DNA of 64,000 bases from NCBI GenBank assembly GCA_951799405.1, contig OX637333.1, positions 10,663,960-10,727,959 on the forward strand. Reading direction: 5' to 3'. This stretch comes from Agapetus fuscipes (taxonomy: Eukaryota; Arthropoda; Insecta; Trichoptera; Glossosomatidae). Below are positions 31,528 through 41,449 of this stretch, in pieces (position 1 is the first letter of the stretch; each line of letters starts with the position of its first letter). A model generated the notes under the pieces. The model searched no databases. It was given only the letters and a program-made list of their open reading frames with translations, and was not told the origin of the DNA. The position numbers and the translations under genes are program-made.

Positions 31528-31712
31528 GAGGTTGGTATGAAACAGACCAGACATAGGTATTGTAAAAAAAATGGTTCACTCTGTCATAGTTACCTCTGTT
31601 TCACGAAATGTAGGCCAGAGCTGCAGGATTTATGTTCAATTGGGATTCTGGTTTTATTTTGAAAATTCAAATTTAGCATATGTAAGATCGAACTTACACG
31701 TGTAACTAATCT
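31528..31712 (+). repeat. Family A retroposon, diverged
   Basis: AGGTTGGTATGAAACAGACC, then ATGGTTCACTCTGTCATAG and ATATGTAAGATCGAACTTAC. Confidence 0.75.
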
Positions 31713-32019
31713 TTACGATAAAAAATAATACATGGGATTGGGAGGGCCGCAAGAAACCTTCTGAATGGAGGATTTAAAAAAATATATGGCAATAAGTAAA
31801 ATAGCCATGTCGATAGCCAATTTTTATTTGTAGTGAACCTAAAAGAAGGGGAATTGAAATAAGTGATAATTAATACTGTAAGTATAATAAATTATTTGAT
31901 GATTTATATTTAATTGTGTCGTGTTCGTGCGTAGCACACCTCAAGGGCCCTTTGCTTTGACAGCTTGTAACTTATCAACAACCGTTACAAAATAATATTT
32001 TCACAGCAATAATCCAGTT

Positions 32020-32345
32020 TATTGTTTGGCTCGCCCTCTTATATTGTCATATTACATTGTTGTAGAGGCTTGCACGCAAGTTCTGCCGCCTTTACTTTCA
32101 CTCCTTCTCTCGGCGGCTTACGTAACTCTGCTCGGGGCGGTCTGGGCTGTAAACCTGAATAGCTCAACACACCAGCAGGTAGCTACATGCCCCACTCAGC
32201 CACGCTCCCAAACACTCTACTTACATGCAAGAGCTATGGTAAGCCAATCTGTGTTAGCCCAGTCCGGCCAAGTCTTACAAACGCCCTCACGCCCTCACCA
32301 ACTATCGGTACATGGGGAAGATACATTGAGGGTTTTTTAAAGTAG
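32020..32345. other. GC-richer segment of unknown origin
   Basis: The plus frame is open for 104 codons but lacks a usable ATG at its start, and the residues (many Ser/Leu/Gln/Thr) fit no family I know. Neither an acceptor nor a donor pair is obvious. It could be an LTR or an unrecognised retroelement part; the tandem CGCCCTCACGCCCTCAC near 32282 is visible. Confidence 0.25.
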
Positions 32346-32351
32346 ATTTGA

Positions 32352-32600
32352 CTTAAAGGTTGGTGTGAGGCTGACCACCCATGCTGTAAAAAATGGTTCA
32401 CTTTGCCAAAGTCACCCCTGTTTCAGGGAAGGACGGCAAAAGTTGCAGGGTGTATGTTCATTTGAGATTTGGGTTTTTATGTCGTCGGTTCACATGCGGC
32501 ATGTGCAAGCGCGAACTTGTACGTGTCTGCTTGTAAGAATGCATATAATGTGAATCCCCAATGTAACATATCTTTGCAACTTAGATTAAATTAGATTAGA
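32352..32600 (+). repeat. Family A retroposon, full-length
   Basis: TTGACTTAAAGGTTGGTGTG, then GGTTCACTTTGCCAAAGTCA and TTTGCAACTTAGATTAAATT. Confidence 0.9.
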
Positions 32601-32604
32601 TTTG

Positions 32605-32828
32605 ACTACAAAATGATTCCCTTTGCTAATGTCACTCCTGTTTCAGGGAAGGTTGGCAAAAGTTGCAGAGTTTATGTATTCACATGAGAATTGCATTTTA
32701 AAGTGCAAGTACCTACACATTCAGCGTTTGTAAGCGCGAACTTACACGTGTATGTTTGTGGGCATGCATTTGATATGAGATTTGAATGTTAATATAGGTA
32801 TCTTTGCAACTTAGATTAGATTATAGTG
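32605..32828 (+). repeat. Family A retroposon, 5'-truncated, directly behind another copy
   Basis: It starts inside the element (AAATGATTCCCTTTGCTAAT) and ends TTTGCAACTTAGATTAGATT. The two copies differ clearly, so this is probably insertion into the tail of the first copy. Confidence 0.85.
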
Positions 32829-32829
32829 A

Positions 32830-32968
32830 AGAGGAATGCTATTCACCAACCAATTTTTCCTAGGCCAGAAACAGGATTTGGTAATCAATTAATAATTCAT
32901 CATTTTATTTGTAATACATTATCTTTTAATAATTACCCAACGTACGTGAATCTGTTCAACCAGTGACT
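32830..32968 (-). repeat. Family C SINE, truncated
   Basis: GAAGAGGAATGCTATTCACC, then CTAGGCCAGAAACAGG and ATCTGTTCAACCAGTG. The tRNA head is missing. Confidence 0.65.
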
Positions 32969-32987
32969 TAATAAAACTATTTATGTC

Positions 32988-33095
32988 AGTATGGCTTATT
33001 TGGGAAGCGCTGCTTTTGTTTAGCCGGCCGTGTGATGTCGCAATTTTGCCTATGTCAATTCATGTGCGGATCTCATTCCTCCTAAACGATGACGA
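32988..33095 (-). repeat. Family P dispersed repeat
   Basis: AGCCGGCCGTGTGATGTCGC, then TATGTCAATTCATGTGCGGA. Confidence 0.6.
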
Positions 33096-33099
33096 TATT

Positions 33100-33440
33100 A
33101 TAATACTATCACATTCGTTGCAGTTGTGTGATTTTGTAAAAACCTGCCATAGCGTATCTGTGTCTATTATTTAATCGCTGGCTTACATTTTATACCTAAC
33201 CTACATTTTAGAAAAATATATTTTTCACGTAACAACACCGTGGAAACAAGATGGCGGCCGGGGGAAAGGGGCAACACTAAAAAAGCGCGCCAAACTAATT
33301 TATTGAACATTTCTAAAGAATTATGTGCGCACCGATATACTCATACTCGTGGTTAGCCATGCATTGTGCCCGGCGATTTTAAAATTACAAAAATAATATT
33401 TGTAATAATACTAGTTTACGTAAAACGTAATTCTTAACGT
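33100..33440. other. Unassigned stretch
   Basis: It contains CAAGATGGCGGCCGGGGGAA near 33248, a short GC-rich spot, but the ATG frame stops after nine codons. Confidence 0.35.
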
Positions 33441-33443
33441 AAA

Positions 33444-33722
33444 TAAGCTGTACATATAGAGCAACTTCGTATCACGTTGTCGCCGAAGGGATCGCACGTG
33501 GAACCTATTGATTTTACAGGTAAGGAGGCCGGTTTTATGCCAAGCACTTTAATTGAAGTGAGATTTCCTTGCCTCCGGAGGAAGCTAGTTCTCATTTCTT
33601 GTGAAGGGTGAGTCAACCTTGCCGGTATTTTATTTGGGTTTGAAATAATACCTAAACAGGAAATCCTCTGACAGCCTCGGCATGGAATGCAAGCACTCTA
33701 CCAACTGGCTATCGACAGGACT
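33444..33722 (-). repeat. Family B SINE, nearly full length
   Basis: AAGCTGTACATATAGAGCAA at the 3' end complement; AAGCACTCTACCAACTGGCT at the head complement. The B box is partly deleted. Confidence 0.8.
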
Positions 33723-33741
33723 AGACCGAGTGTACATTTCT

Positions 33742-33988
33742 ATCTACAATCTAAGTTGCAAGAATATATTTACATTCAAGATTTATGTTGAATCCACGCT
33801 TACAAGCATCACATGTAAGTACACGCTTAAACATGCTGCTTGAGAATGTACTTACAAAATAAAAACTAAAACCTCAAATGAACATAAGCCCTGCAACTCT
33901 CGCCAACCTTCCCTGAAACAGTGGTGGTATTGGCACAGTGAACCAATTTTTACAATATGGGTGGCCAGCTTAATACCAGCCTCAAGGA
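33742..33988 (-). repeat. Family A retroposon
   Basis: TACAATCTAAGTTGCAAGAA to GTGGCCAGCTTAATACCAGC. Confidence 0.8.
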
Positions 33989-34084
33989 ACATCATAAAAG
34001 GAATAATCTTACCTATCTATTGTTATAATGAAAAAAATACGCAGGGAATCACTTAAGTGGATAAGGCATATAATTTATTTACAA

Positions 34085-34258
34085 CTGACCTACAAATATA
34101 GTGCAACTTCTTAACTGAAGTAAAATAAATTTAATAATAAGAGGTAAAGAGACCAACCTTACGCCAACCATTTCACTTTGAAGTGGGTCTTATTTCTCCC
34201 AAAAGCTTACATTCTAGTAATGGCTTAGTAAACTTTGCCGGTACCTACTCGGAACACA
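34085..34258 (-). repeat. Family B SINE, truncated
   Basis: TATAGTGCAACTTCTTAACT, then CTTACGCCAACCATTTCACT and AACTTTGCCGGTACC; no head. Confidence 0.7.
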
Positions 34259-34673
34259 AAATACATACTACGCAAAAAACATTAATTTTGAATTTGTAAA
34301 AATTTTGTTTTATAGAAAATTTAATTTGTATGTAACGCATAGTCTATGCTATCCTAACGTCATGTTTTTGGCTTTTTTTTAATTGATCAGGTTATGCATT
34401 TGAATGAATAATACAAATAGGAAGTATTTTTTGTGTTTATTTATTTATTACTATTATATAATATTTATTTAATATAATTATATTCACTTGATGATTTAAT
34501 GAGTAGTGCAATTTTTTAATTCATGTATTCAGCTCAAAAAAAACCAAGACTGTTTTTTCATCGCGGAAGAAATAGGGAACCTTGCCAACTCGAATTAAAA
34601 AGAAATTTGAAAATTTAAATGTTTAAATATTTTTGCAACTAAGATAATCCTTTTATGCTCAATTAAGAGCTCC

Positions 34674-34918
34674 TTGACTGATAGGTTGGTACGAGGCTGA
34701 CCACCCATGCTGTAAAAATCGGTTCACTTTTGCCAATGCCACCCCGGTTCAGGGAACGGCGGCAGGAGTTACAAGGTTTATATCCATGTGAGGTTTTCTT
34801 TATTTGTATGCACACATGCAGAATATGTAGGCGCGAACCTACATCTGCCTGTCTGTGGGCATGCATTTCATATGAGCCTTAAATGTTAACATATCCTTGC
34901 AGCTTAGATTATAGATAT
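34674..34918 (+). repeat. Family A retroposon, full-length
   Basis: TTGACTGATAGGTTGGTACG to TTGCAGCTTAGATTATAGAT. Very similar to the copy at 8786 in its internal differences (CCACCCCGGTTCAGGGAACG). Confidence 0.9.
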
Positions 34919-34921
34919 ATA

Positions 34922-35105
34922 TAAGGTAGAGGTTTTGCTTTGGACTCGTAATCGGATGATCGTGAGCTCGATTCCTAACGGAGCACAAAACATTTTTTTT
35001 TTTTCAAAAATGCTCTTCGCTATGTTGGAAAATTAATAGCCATTCAAATCCCGAGTCACCACAATTGCATAAAGTTACACTACAAGTGTAGCTTAGTTGC
35101 GTTGC
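34922..35105 (+). repeat. Chimeric SINE: family D head with family B 3' end
   Basis: The head has GGACTCGTAATCGGATGATC and GAGCTCGATTCCTAACGG, then TGCTCTTCGCTATGTTGG (family D). It ends with CACTACAAGTGTAGCTTAGT followed by TGCGTTGCG, the family B tail. Confidence 0.65.
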
Positions 35106-35244
35106 GTATGTAGATACCTTTGAAGGTGGTTACTAACTATAATCGATTTATTTATTCAATTTTCTGAAAAATCAGTATTTTTTTTACATTTTCTCGAGAA
35201 GTATTTACAAAATCAAAAATCTGTTCACACTTCAAATAATTCAT

Positions 35245-35578
35245 ATAGTTTTTTTTTTAAATCCTGAGCGAAAGACTCCCCAGATTTCAGAGACTCTGGC
35301 AGTCTATGACACTAATTGTAGTGCTACAGTGTTGTTTACGAGCTTGGTCATCGCTATAAAGCGCCAATATTCAAGCAAGACCCAGTTGCTGTAAGGCTGG
35401 ATGGACCTTTAGTGACCGATCTTCGGTAAAGGATTTATGATTTTTTTAACCCAGCGAAGAGCATATTTGAAAGAATAAATGGTATATTTTTGTGCTCCAC
35501 CGGGATTCGAACTCACAACCTTCCATTTACGAATCCGAAGTGTTGCCACTGGACTACGGACCCGTCAAATCATTTTTT
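35245..35578 (-). repeat. Family D SINE, full-length, with diverged middle
   Basis: The complement of the head is at the right (GGGATTCGAACTCACAACCT, ACGAATCCGAAGTGTTGCC). The body has AACCCAGCGAAGAGCATATT and GCTGTAAGGCTGGATGGACC. Confidence 0.8.
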
Positions 35579-35579
35579 T

Positions 35580-35985
35580 GATTAAAAAGGAAAACTCATC
35601 TTCAAAATAACGCATCAAAAAAATGCACAAAATATTTAAAAAAAAAAGACGTTTCTGTAAATATATTTTTGCAGCGAGATTTTTAAGTTTTGTAATGTTT
35701 GAAGCATTTCAATATAGATACATACGTAATCAAGAAATACGCCTGACGTTTTCATTAATGTCACTCTTACACTACGAGCATTAATTGTAAGTATAAAGAA
35801 CGTGCATTATAGGGCATGTAGCCGCCTTAAGACAAATAATAATAAAATTACATATTTGGACCGGTTTTCGATATTGGCCCAAAAACGTTAAAAATATGGT
35901 AAGGTATCGACATTCATAGCAAGTAAATAAATGTTCATTCCCATGTGGTGTACTTAAAGCCACTAGCCAGTATCATATGCATTCC
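35580..35985. other. Unassigned stretch
   Basis: No feature recognised. Confidence 0.35.
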
Positions 35986-35989
35986 TAGG

Positions 35990-36160
35990 CGTCAAGTTTT
36001 TATAAAATAAAAATAAGTCTGAGAAAATTATGACTTTATAATATTGGGAAATGAGTAAACAATGGGATATACCTACAGAATGAATATCAAGGAAGGAACT
36101 GTGCGAAAAAGTGATGGACATGAATGAATTGAAACATGTACCTATGCAATGATAGTAAGG
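35990..36160 (+). pseudogene. Non-LTR C-terminal remnant
   Basis: A short frame with EMSKQWDIPTE, then KELCEKVMDMNELKHV before stops, equals the last block of the LINE tail at 2150-2270. Confidence 0.55.
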
Positions 36161-36164
36161 AAGT

Positions 36165-36650
36165 GGAGGTAGCTTTTTTAGAATTCCTTTCTTTATCATT
36201 CACCCTGTATAACACTTCTTTCACAATTTCTTTTTTTTACACTTTCTGTACATTCTATTCTTTCACGCTTTTTTCTTTATTTAACGTCCTCTGTAAATTC
36301 CATTATTTTACCATTTCTGTCATTCTATTAAATTCACTGTGCATTCACCATTCCTTTACAATTTCTTTCGACGTTTTACATTCTTTGTTTAACCCATTCT
36401 TTCACATTTTTTTTTCTTTCCTTTACACTATCTGTTTATAACATTATTTCAAAATTTCTTTCTTTTTTTACATTCTCAGTAAAAACCTATATTTTTTACA
36501 TTACTGCATTTCTTCTCCATTCTTTTACATTCACTCTGTACCTATATCCCATTCTTTCACAATTTCTCTCTTTCTTTTACATTACTTTAGAATTCATGTC
36601 TTTTACATTAACTCTTTCGTCCAATTCTTTCACAATCTCCCCAATCCACA
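36165..36650 (+). repeat. Pyrimidine-rich degenerate tandem repeat
   Basis: Units such as CATTCTTTCACAATTTCTTT followed by TTTTACATTCTCTGTA recur about every 45-60 bp. The open frame across it is low complexity. Confidence 0.65.
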
Positions 36651-36654
36651 ATCT

Positions 36655-37055
36655 AGGCGTATTGTTTATTTAATATACAAATCTATATACCTTATGTCAG
36701 GTTACGCGACCAACCCAACGAAAGTAGAAATGAATGAAGAAACTGAGCCGATGTATTTCATTAGGCCAGTCCATATCTATAAATGGGCATAACAGGTTTT
36801 GCGATAAAGGGTGCGCACTGCACAGTATGTATATATTTAATTGCCACATACTGTTACAGTTTCGTAAAATAAAGTCAACTCTTACGTCACAACCGGTCTG
36901 TGTGACGGAAAAAAATGGCGGTTTGATATTGATAAATGTTCATTTTTCAAGCGATTTTTTGTTCAGTTTTCAAAAATAAAATGTAATGCGGCATAGACTG
37001 CACAAAGTATGAAATTAAATTGTTTTCTCGTCGAGCAAACTTTACAGGTTTGCGG
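36655..37055. other. Unassigned stretch
   Basis: No gene recognised. The 81-codon frame from 36734 has no supporting motif. Confidence 0.35.
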
Positions 37056-37059
37056 AATT

Positions 37060-37145
37060 AGGAGTCATAGCAACCAATACCAAAATACATATTAGTTTTC
37101 GGCCGTGTGACGTCATTTTGTTGTCATTGGAATTTGTGCCAAGTG
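37060..37145 (-). repeat. Family P dispersed repeat, partial
   Basis: ATAGCAACCAATACCAAAAT, then GGCCGTGTGACGTCATTTTG. Confidence 0.55.
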
Positions 37146-37204
37146 TAACATAATTAAACCTTTATTCTCCTCTTTGTTTACTTCGTTACGTTCTGAGCTG
37201 TTTG

Positions 37205-37960
37205 CCCCCGGACCAATTTATTTCCCAGGACCACGCCCCCAGATCACTATTTATCCCCGGACCACTATCTGTCCCCGGACCACTATTTGTCCCAATAATA
37301 CGCCCCAGATCACTATTTATTCCCGGACCACTATCTGTCCCCCGACCACTATTCGTCCCAGTACTACGCCCCAGATCACTATTTATCCCGGACCACTATT
37401 TGTCCCAGTACTACGCCCCAGATCACTATTTATCCCCGGACCACTATCTGTCCCCGGACCACTATCTATCCCCGGACCACTATTTTTCCCAGGACCACGC
37501 CCCCAGATCACCATTTATCCCCGGACCACTATCTGTCCCCGGACCACTATTTGTCCCATTACTACGCCCCATATCACTATTTATTCCCGGACCACTATCT
37601 GTTCCCCGACCACTATTCGTCCCAGTACTACGCCCCAGATCACTATTTATCCCCGGACCACTATTCGTCCCAGTACTACGCCCCAGATCACTATTTATCC
37701 CCGGACCACTATTTGTCCCAGTACTACGCCCCAGATCACTATTTATCCCCGGACCACTATCTGTCCCCGGACCACTATCTGTCCCCGGACCACTATCTGT
37801 CCCCGGACCACTATCTCTCCCCGGACCACTATTTTTCCCAGTACCACGCCCCCAGATCACCATTTATCCCCGGACCACTATCTGTCTCCGGACCGCTATT
37901 TGTCCCCGCACCACTATTTGTTCCCAGACCACTATTTGCGAACATACCACGTTTTGTCCC
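37205..37960. repeat. GC-rich minisatellite, 18-bp base unit with higher-order repeats
   Basis: The base unit is CCCCGGACCACTATCTGT. It alternates with a longer variant containing CCCAGTACTACGCCCCAGAT followed by CACTATTTAT. A block containing TTTCCCAGGACCACGCCCCC begins near 37222 and again near 37486, and a similar block begins near 37835, showing higher-order duplication. Because 18 is a multiple of three, frames stay open for hundreds of codons: (PDHYLS)n, (GPLSVP)n and (RTTICP)n on the plus strand and (SGPGTD)n on the minus strand. Small C-run length changes switch frames. I treat the predicted proteins of up to 266 residues as by-products of the repeat. Confidence 0.9.
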
Positions 37961-38047
37961 CGTACCACTAGTGAGAATAATTGCAATAAAACAAGACCAT
38001 AGATTGGCAGAGTACGTGTGGTTTGTCCCAGTGGTCTCATCTGTTAG

Positions 38048-38245
38048 TCGCGAAGACGAGCCGCGTCGCTAAATTATGCTAAAAAACTGAAAGTGAACAT
38101 CGATAAGGAGAAAGTGACGACGAATTTGCATCGTCTCTTTGTGAACGCAAACACATCAATACAAAATCTATCGGAGTATTATACAGACTCGAGAAAAACG
38201 CTCCGAGACAATGTTGTCTACTTTAATAATTGTATTTATTTGTAA
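38048..38245 (+). CDS. Candidate coding segment or exon after the minisatellite
   Basis: From an acceptor-like CATCTGTTAG the frame is open for 65 codons to a TAA at 38243-38245. It contains LNYAKKLKVNIDKEKVTTN, then LHRLFVNANTSIQNLSEYY and SRKTLRDNVVYFNN. There is no ATG. The sequence is not repetitive and its residue use looks protein-like. A weak donor (TTT/GTAAAC) lies over the stop. The protein is not recognised; it may be a retroelement part. Confidence 0.3.
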   Translation, partial: SRRRAASLNYAKKLKVNIDKEKVTTNLHRLFVNANTSIQNLSEYYTDSRKTLRDNVVYFNNCIYL

Positions 38246-38332
38246 ACAGATTTGCGCTTGAAATTTGCAGAAGAAATGCAGCTTAATTTAGAATTTATAA
38301 AAAATACAAATTTGTACTGACGCGCAACGTGA

Positions 38333-38555
38333 TATATAGTGCAACTTCTTGCCGCGTTCTCATCGAAGGAGTGGAACCTATTTACTTTCAAAGATAAGGA
38401 GCCGGCCTTGCGCAAAACACTATTTTTGGAGGGGGGCTAAAGCTGAATAAACCTTTTTTTGGTAAAGTCATTTCTGACACCCTTAGTGGGGATCGAACCC
38501 TAGCCTTCTAGATTTGAACGCAAGCCCTTTACCAACCGAGCTATCGATCGCACAA
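38333..38555 (-). repeat. Family B SINE, reverse
   Basis: TATATAGTGCAACTTCTTGC, then GGGGATCGAACCCTAGCC and TTACCAACCGAGCTATCGAT. Confidence 0.8.
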
Positions 38556-38734
38556 TAATACGAAATCTAAATTTCTTTATTAGCACAAAATGGCCAGAAA
38601 CAACAACAATTATTTCTGACACTTCAGTTAATATTCCTTCGTCGTAGAAGAGATACGTCGGATACAACTTCAACAAAACATATTCACAATTGTCATTACT
38701 TCACAGTTAGGTAATTGAACTTTTCGAATATTAG

Positions 38735-38890
38735 ACGAACTGTTATAGGAGAACTTACATAATTCTCAACGTATTGTTAGCGACATAGCCAATGTCTTCA
38801 GGAGTCTGCACGAAGATGGACGAAACGTTGAGAAACTTGTTCATCTCTACAAGGCGATTAGTAAAATCAGTTTTATCACTAAAATTCATT
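38735..38890. repeat. Opposed pair of hammerhead-like copies
   Basis: The left part is the complement of CTGAAGACATTGGCTATGTC. The right part reads CACGAAGATGGACGAAACGT and TTGAGAAACTTG. Arms ATTCTCAACGT and ACGTTGAGAA are inverted, so the locus is a short, imperfect version of the foldback at 18278. Confidence 0.5.
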
Positions 38891-38899
38891 GAGGACATT

Positions 38900-39155
38900 C
38901 TTTATTTATTTCTTAAATCAGGCATTGTCTTGAAGCTTAGGAATGCTTACAACTCCGGCCCTAAGTGAGTTACGGTAGCTGCCTTACTAGGCTACTGAAT
39001 CGTTTCCATACGCCAACTCCGACTTTGATGTAAAATAATGTACATACATAGCTGGCATTCCATTTGGCATAAGTAGGGGATAAAATTTAAATTGCCACTG
39101 TTTCTCCCATTACAGGCAATCCCTCAACAATCATGCGAGTCTTTATTGAATGTGA
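38900..39155. other. Unassigned stretch
   Basis: No feature recognised. Confidence 0.35.
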
Positions 39156-39159
39156 ACAC

Positions 39160-39292
39160 TGACTTAGAGATCGGTATGAGGATACCACTCGTACTGTAAA
39201 ACTTGATTCACTTTGCCAATGTCACTCCTGTTTTAGGGAAGGCCGTAATAGCTGCAGGTATTTGAGTTTGAGGTTTTATTTTGTAAGTACAC
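39160..39292 (+). repeat. Family A retroposon, 3'-interrupted
   Basis: GATCGGTATGAGGATACCAC up to TTTATTTTGTAAGTACACA, where another family A copy begins. Confidence 0.75.
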
Positions 39293-39545
39293 AGTTCCTT
39301 GATTAATGGGTTGGCATGAGGTTGACTCCCTATGTTGCAAAAACTTGGTTCACTTTTACCTATGCCACCCGGTTTTAGGGAAAAACTGGAGGAGTTGCAA
39401 AGTGTAAGTTCATGTGTGGCTTGGTTTATTTTGTATGTACACATATGTACACCATGCGTAATCGTGAACTTACATGTGACTGCTTGTGGGCATGCATTGA
39501 ATAAGCATTATATGTCAATATACCTTTGCAACTTATTTTATAGAT
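39293..39545 (+). repeat. Family A retroposon, full-length
   Basis: TTGATTAATGGGTTGGCATG to TTTGCAACTTATTTTATAGA. Confidence 0.8.
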
Positions 39546-40109
39546 TGCAGATATAAAATGTATAATTTTTATTGTATTTTTTTTCAAGGGGTCTCAAGGT
39601 TTTTCTCGCACCAAGTCTTAATCCCTAACGGAATGCCGAACGAGTTGAAGTTTATTCTTAACGAATGAGTGTTCACGCACAAAATGTCACGTTTGGATGA
39701 ACGTTAGGAATGAGCATTTGAACAGTTAAATTTCGAACAATTTTGTATGAAAGGTTTAAACGGCAGATCATGGTAGAGTGTAGGTACCACGTAATTTGCG
39801 GTTTACAATATTAGATTGCTTGTATCTGAAATTCATAGTTCATTGTGATTCTCAGATTATGGTACGACCAGTATAATATATACAATAAATCAAATTCTTT
39901 AACTGCATTCTACAGCTATTTCCCTGTCCTTCAATTTTAAATCGTAGATGGTAGAGAGGGGGGGGCGGAAGTATGGAAACGCACTCAAACTCATGTTTAA
40001 CACAAAAAATAATATAATGAATGAATCTCCTTCATAATCTCTATACCTGTAAATCCATCCCACACTCATGAAACCCGAGCACTAATAGATAGGGACTGGA
40101 AAATAGTGG

Positions 40110-40215
40110 TGTTATTTTTTAGGAAATTCGCGTTATTTTTTTGTGAAATTCGCGTTATTTTTGATCAAAAACAGGGAAATTCGCGTTATTTTTCATGATA
40201 AACGGGGAGATTCGG
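40110..40215 (+). promoter_or_regulatory. Subterminal repeats of the hAT element
   Basis: GAAATTCGCGTTATTTTT occurs three times in direct order in about 80 bp; related AATTCGCG motifs lie near the other end (41330-41430). Transposase binding is inferred from the hAT family, not shown. Confidence 0.5.
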
Positions 40216-40796
40216 TATAATTTTTAGGGTTGATTTGATCAAAATAAAGGTTTATATAATTGCAAAACAAAATATATTACTAATATTTACAATTTATTAT
40301 ATAAACAACATTATGTACCTTCAAAAACAATGAATAAACAAAATCTGAATCAATACGAGTATCTGCAACCGAAGATGGAAGGACCCACCGAAAACGTTTT
40401 TGCAATAAAAAATACTGAAGTGGTAGGTAAAAAACAATGTTTTTTAATTTTAGTTTCTTAAAAAAAAATGTAGGTAGGTATATTATTTTTTAAAATAATC
40501 CTTTTTTACAAAAAAAAAAACCATTGATTGAAAAAAGTATTAATATTTCAATGACACTCCGAATACCCTGCAAATATCCTTTTAAAATATTTAATTTTTG
40601 TGCATTTAGTGTCTAGATGAGGGTTATCTAATTTTTCAAGGGATGTTGGCTTTTATGAAAGCTTCAAGTTGTGCTCTTGGCTAATCCAGCAACAGCTTCA
40701 CTCCTTGAAGTATTTTCCTTCATTGATGTCACGATTCAAGTCTGCTTGGATGATCCAGGACAGTTCTGCTTATCATTAATTAAAAAAAAAAATAGA

Positions 40797-41215
40797 TTAG
40801 TGAATAGGAATGCAATTCACCAACCTACTCTGCCTGACCAGATACAGGTATTAATATCATTAATTAATAATTCCTTTTTGTTTATTTTAATGAAGAGTTG
40901 CAAGGCTTATGTTCATTTGAGATTGGGTTTTTATATTGTAGGTCCACATGCGGCATGTGTGAGCGCGAAATTATACATATCTGCTTGTGGGAATGCATTT
41001 AATATAAATCTTAAATGATATATATCTTTGCAGCTTAGATTAGATTAGATTAGATTCATTTATAATTACCCAATTACATCTGTTGAACCAGGGTCAAATT
41101 TATGGTCAAATGACCCAGGCGGGGATCAAACCCCGCGTCTAGCGTTCTAGCGTGTTTTTAAACGTTGAAAGATCAGCCCACTTGGCCCTCTCGGTCATAG
41201 CACCGACCAATTTTC
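40797..41215 (-). repeat. Family C SINE inside the hAT element (interrupted)
   Basis: AATGCAATTCACCAACCTAC and GCCTGACCAGATACAGG at the left. The tRNA-like head complement with GGCGGGGATCAAACCCCGCG and GATCAGCCCACTTGGCCCTC is at the right. Confidence 0.8.
40906..41055 (+). repeat. Family A retroposon, 5'-truncated, inside SINE C
   Basis: It starts GAGTTGCAAGGCTTATGTTC and ends TTTGCAGCTTAG plus GATTA units. This copy must be the youngest of the three layers. Confidence 0.85.
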
Positions 41216-41449
41216 CTGTTTTTTGCACCTTGCAAAGGGTTTTCGCATGATTTTTTCCTTTCCTACAAAATCGTTGCGTTGCAAAAGCGATACATGACAA
41301 CTTTTTCGCACAATTTCTACCAAAAGTACGAAAATTCGCGATATTTGCGTAAAACCTCAAATTTCGCGTTATTCGCGTAAAAACATCAAAATTCGCGAAT
41401 AAATTCGTTTTATCGCGATCGCGAAATTTTCCAGTCCCTACTAATAGAT

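Larger units (their letters stand above)
40090..41440. mobile_element. hAT-type nonautonomous element, 1351 bp, with nested insertions
   Basis: CTAATAGA is present at 40082-40089 and again at 41441-41448, an exact 8-bp duplication. The termini are inverted repeats TAGGGACTGGAAAAT and ATTTTCCAGTCCCTA. Subterminal AAATTCGCGTTATTTTT motifs repeat at the left and AAATTCGCG motifs at the right, as expected of transposase-binding repeats. No transposase remains. A family C SINE occupies about 40797-41215, and a family A fragment interrupts that SINE. Confidence 0.9.

Noticed and set aside
36136..36441. 101-residue protein
   Set aside because: It is a pyrimidine-rich tandem array giving a Phe/Ser/Leu-rich low-complexity frame.
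37174..38072. Three long plus-strand frames and one minus-strand frame as protein-coding genes
   Set aside because: They arise because the tandem unit is a multiple of three and lacks stops. Frames overlap each other on the same DNA, and there is no independent sign of coding.
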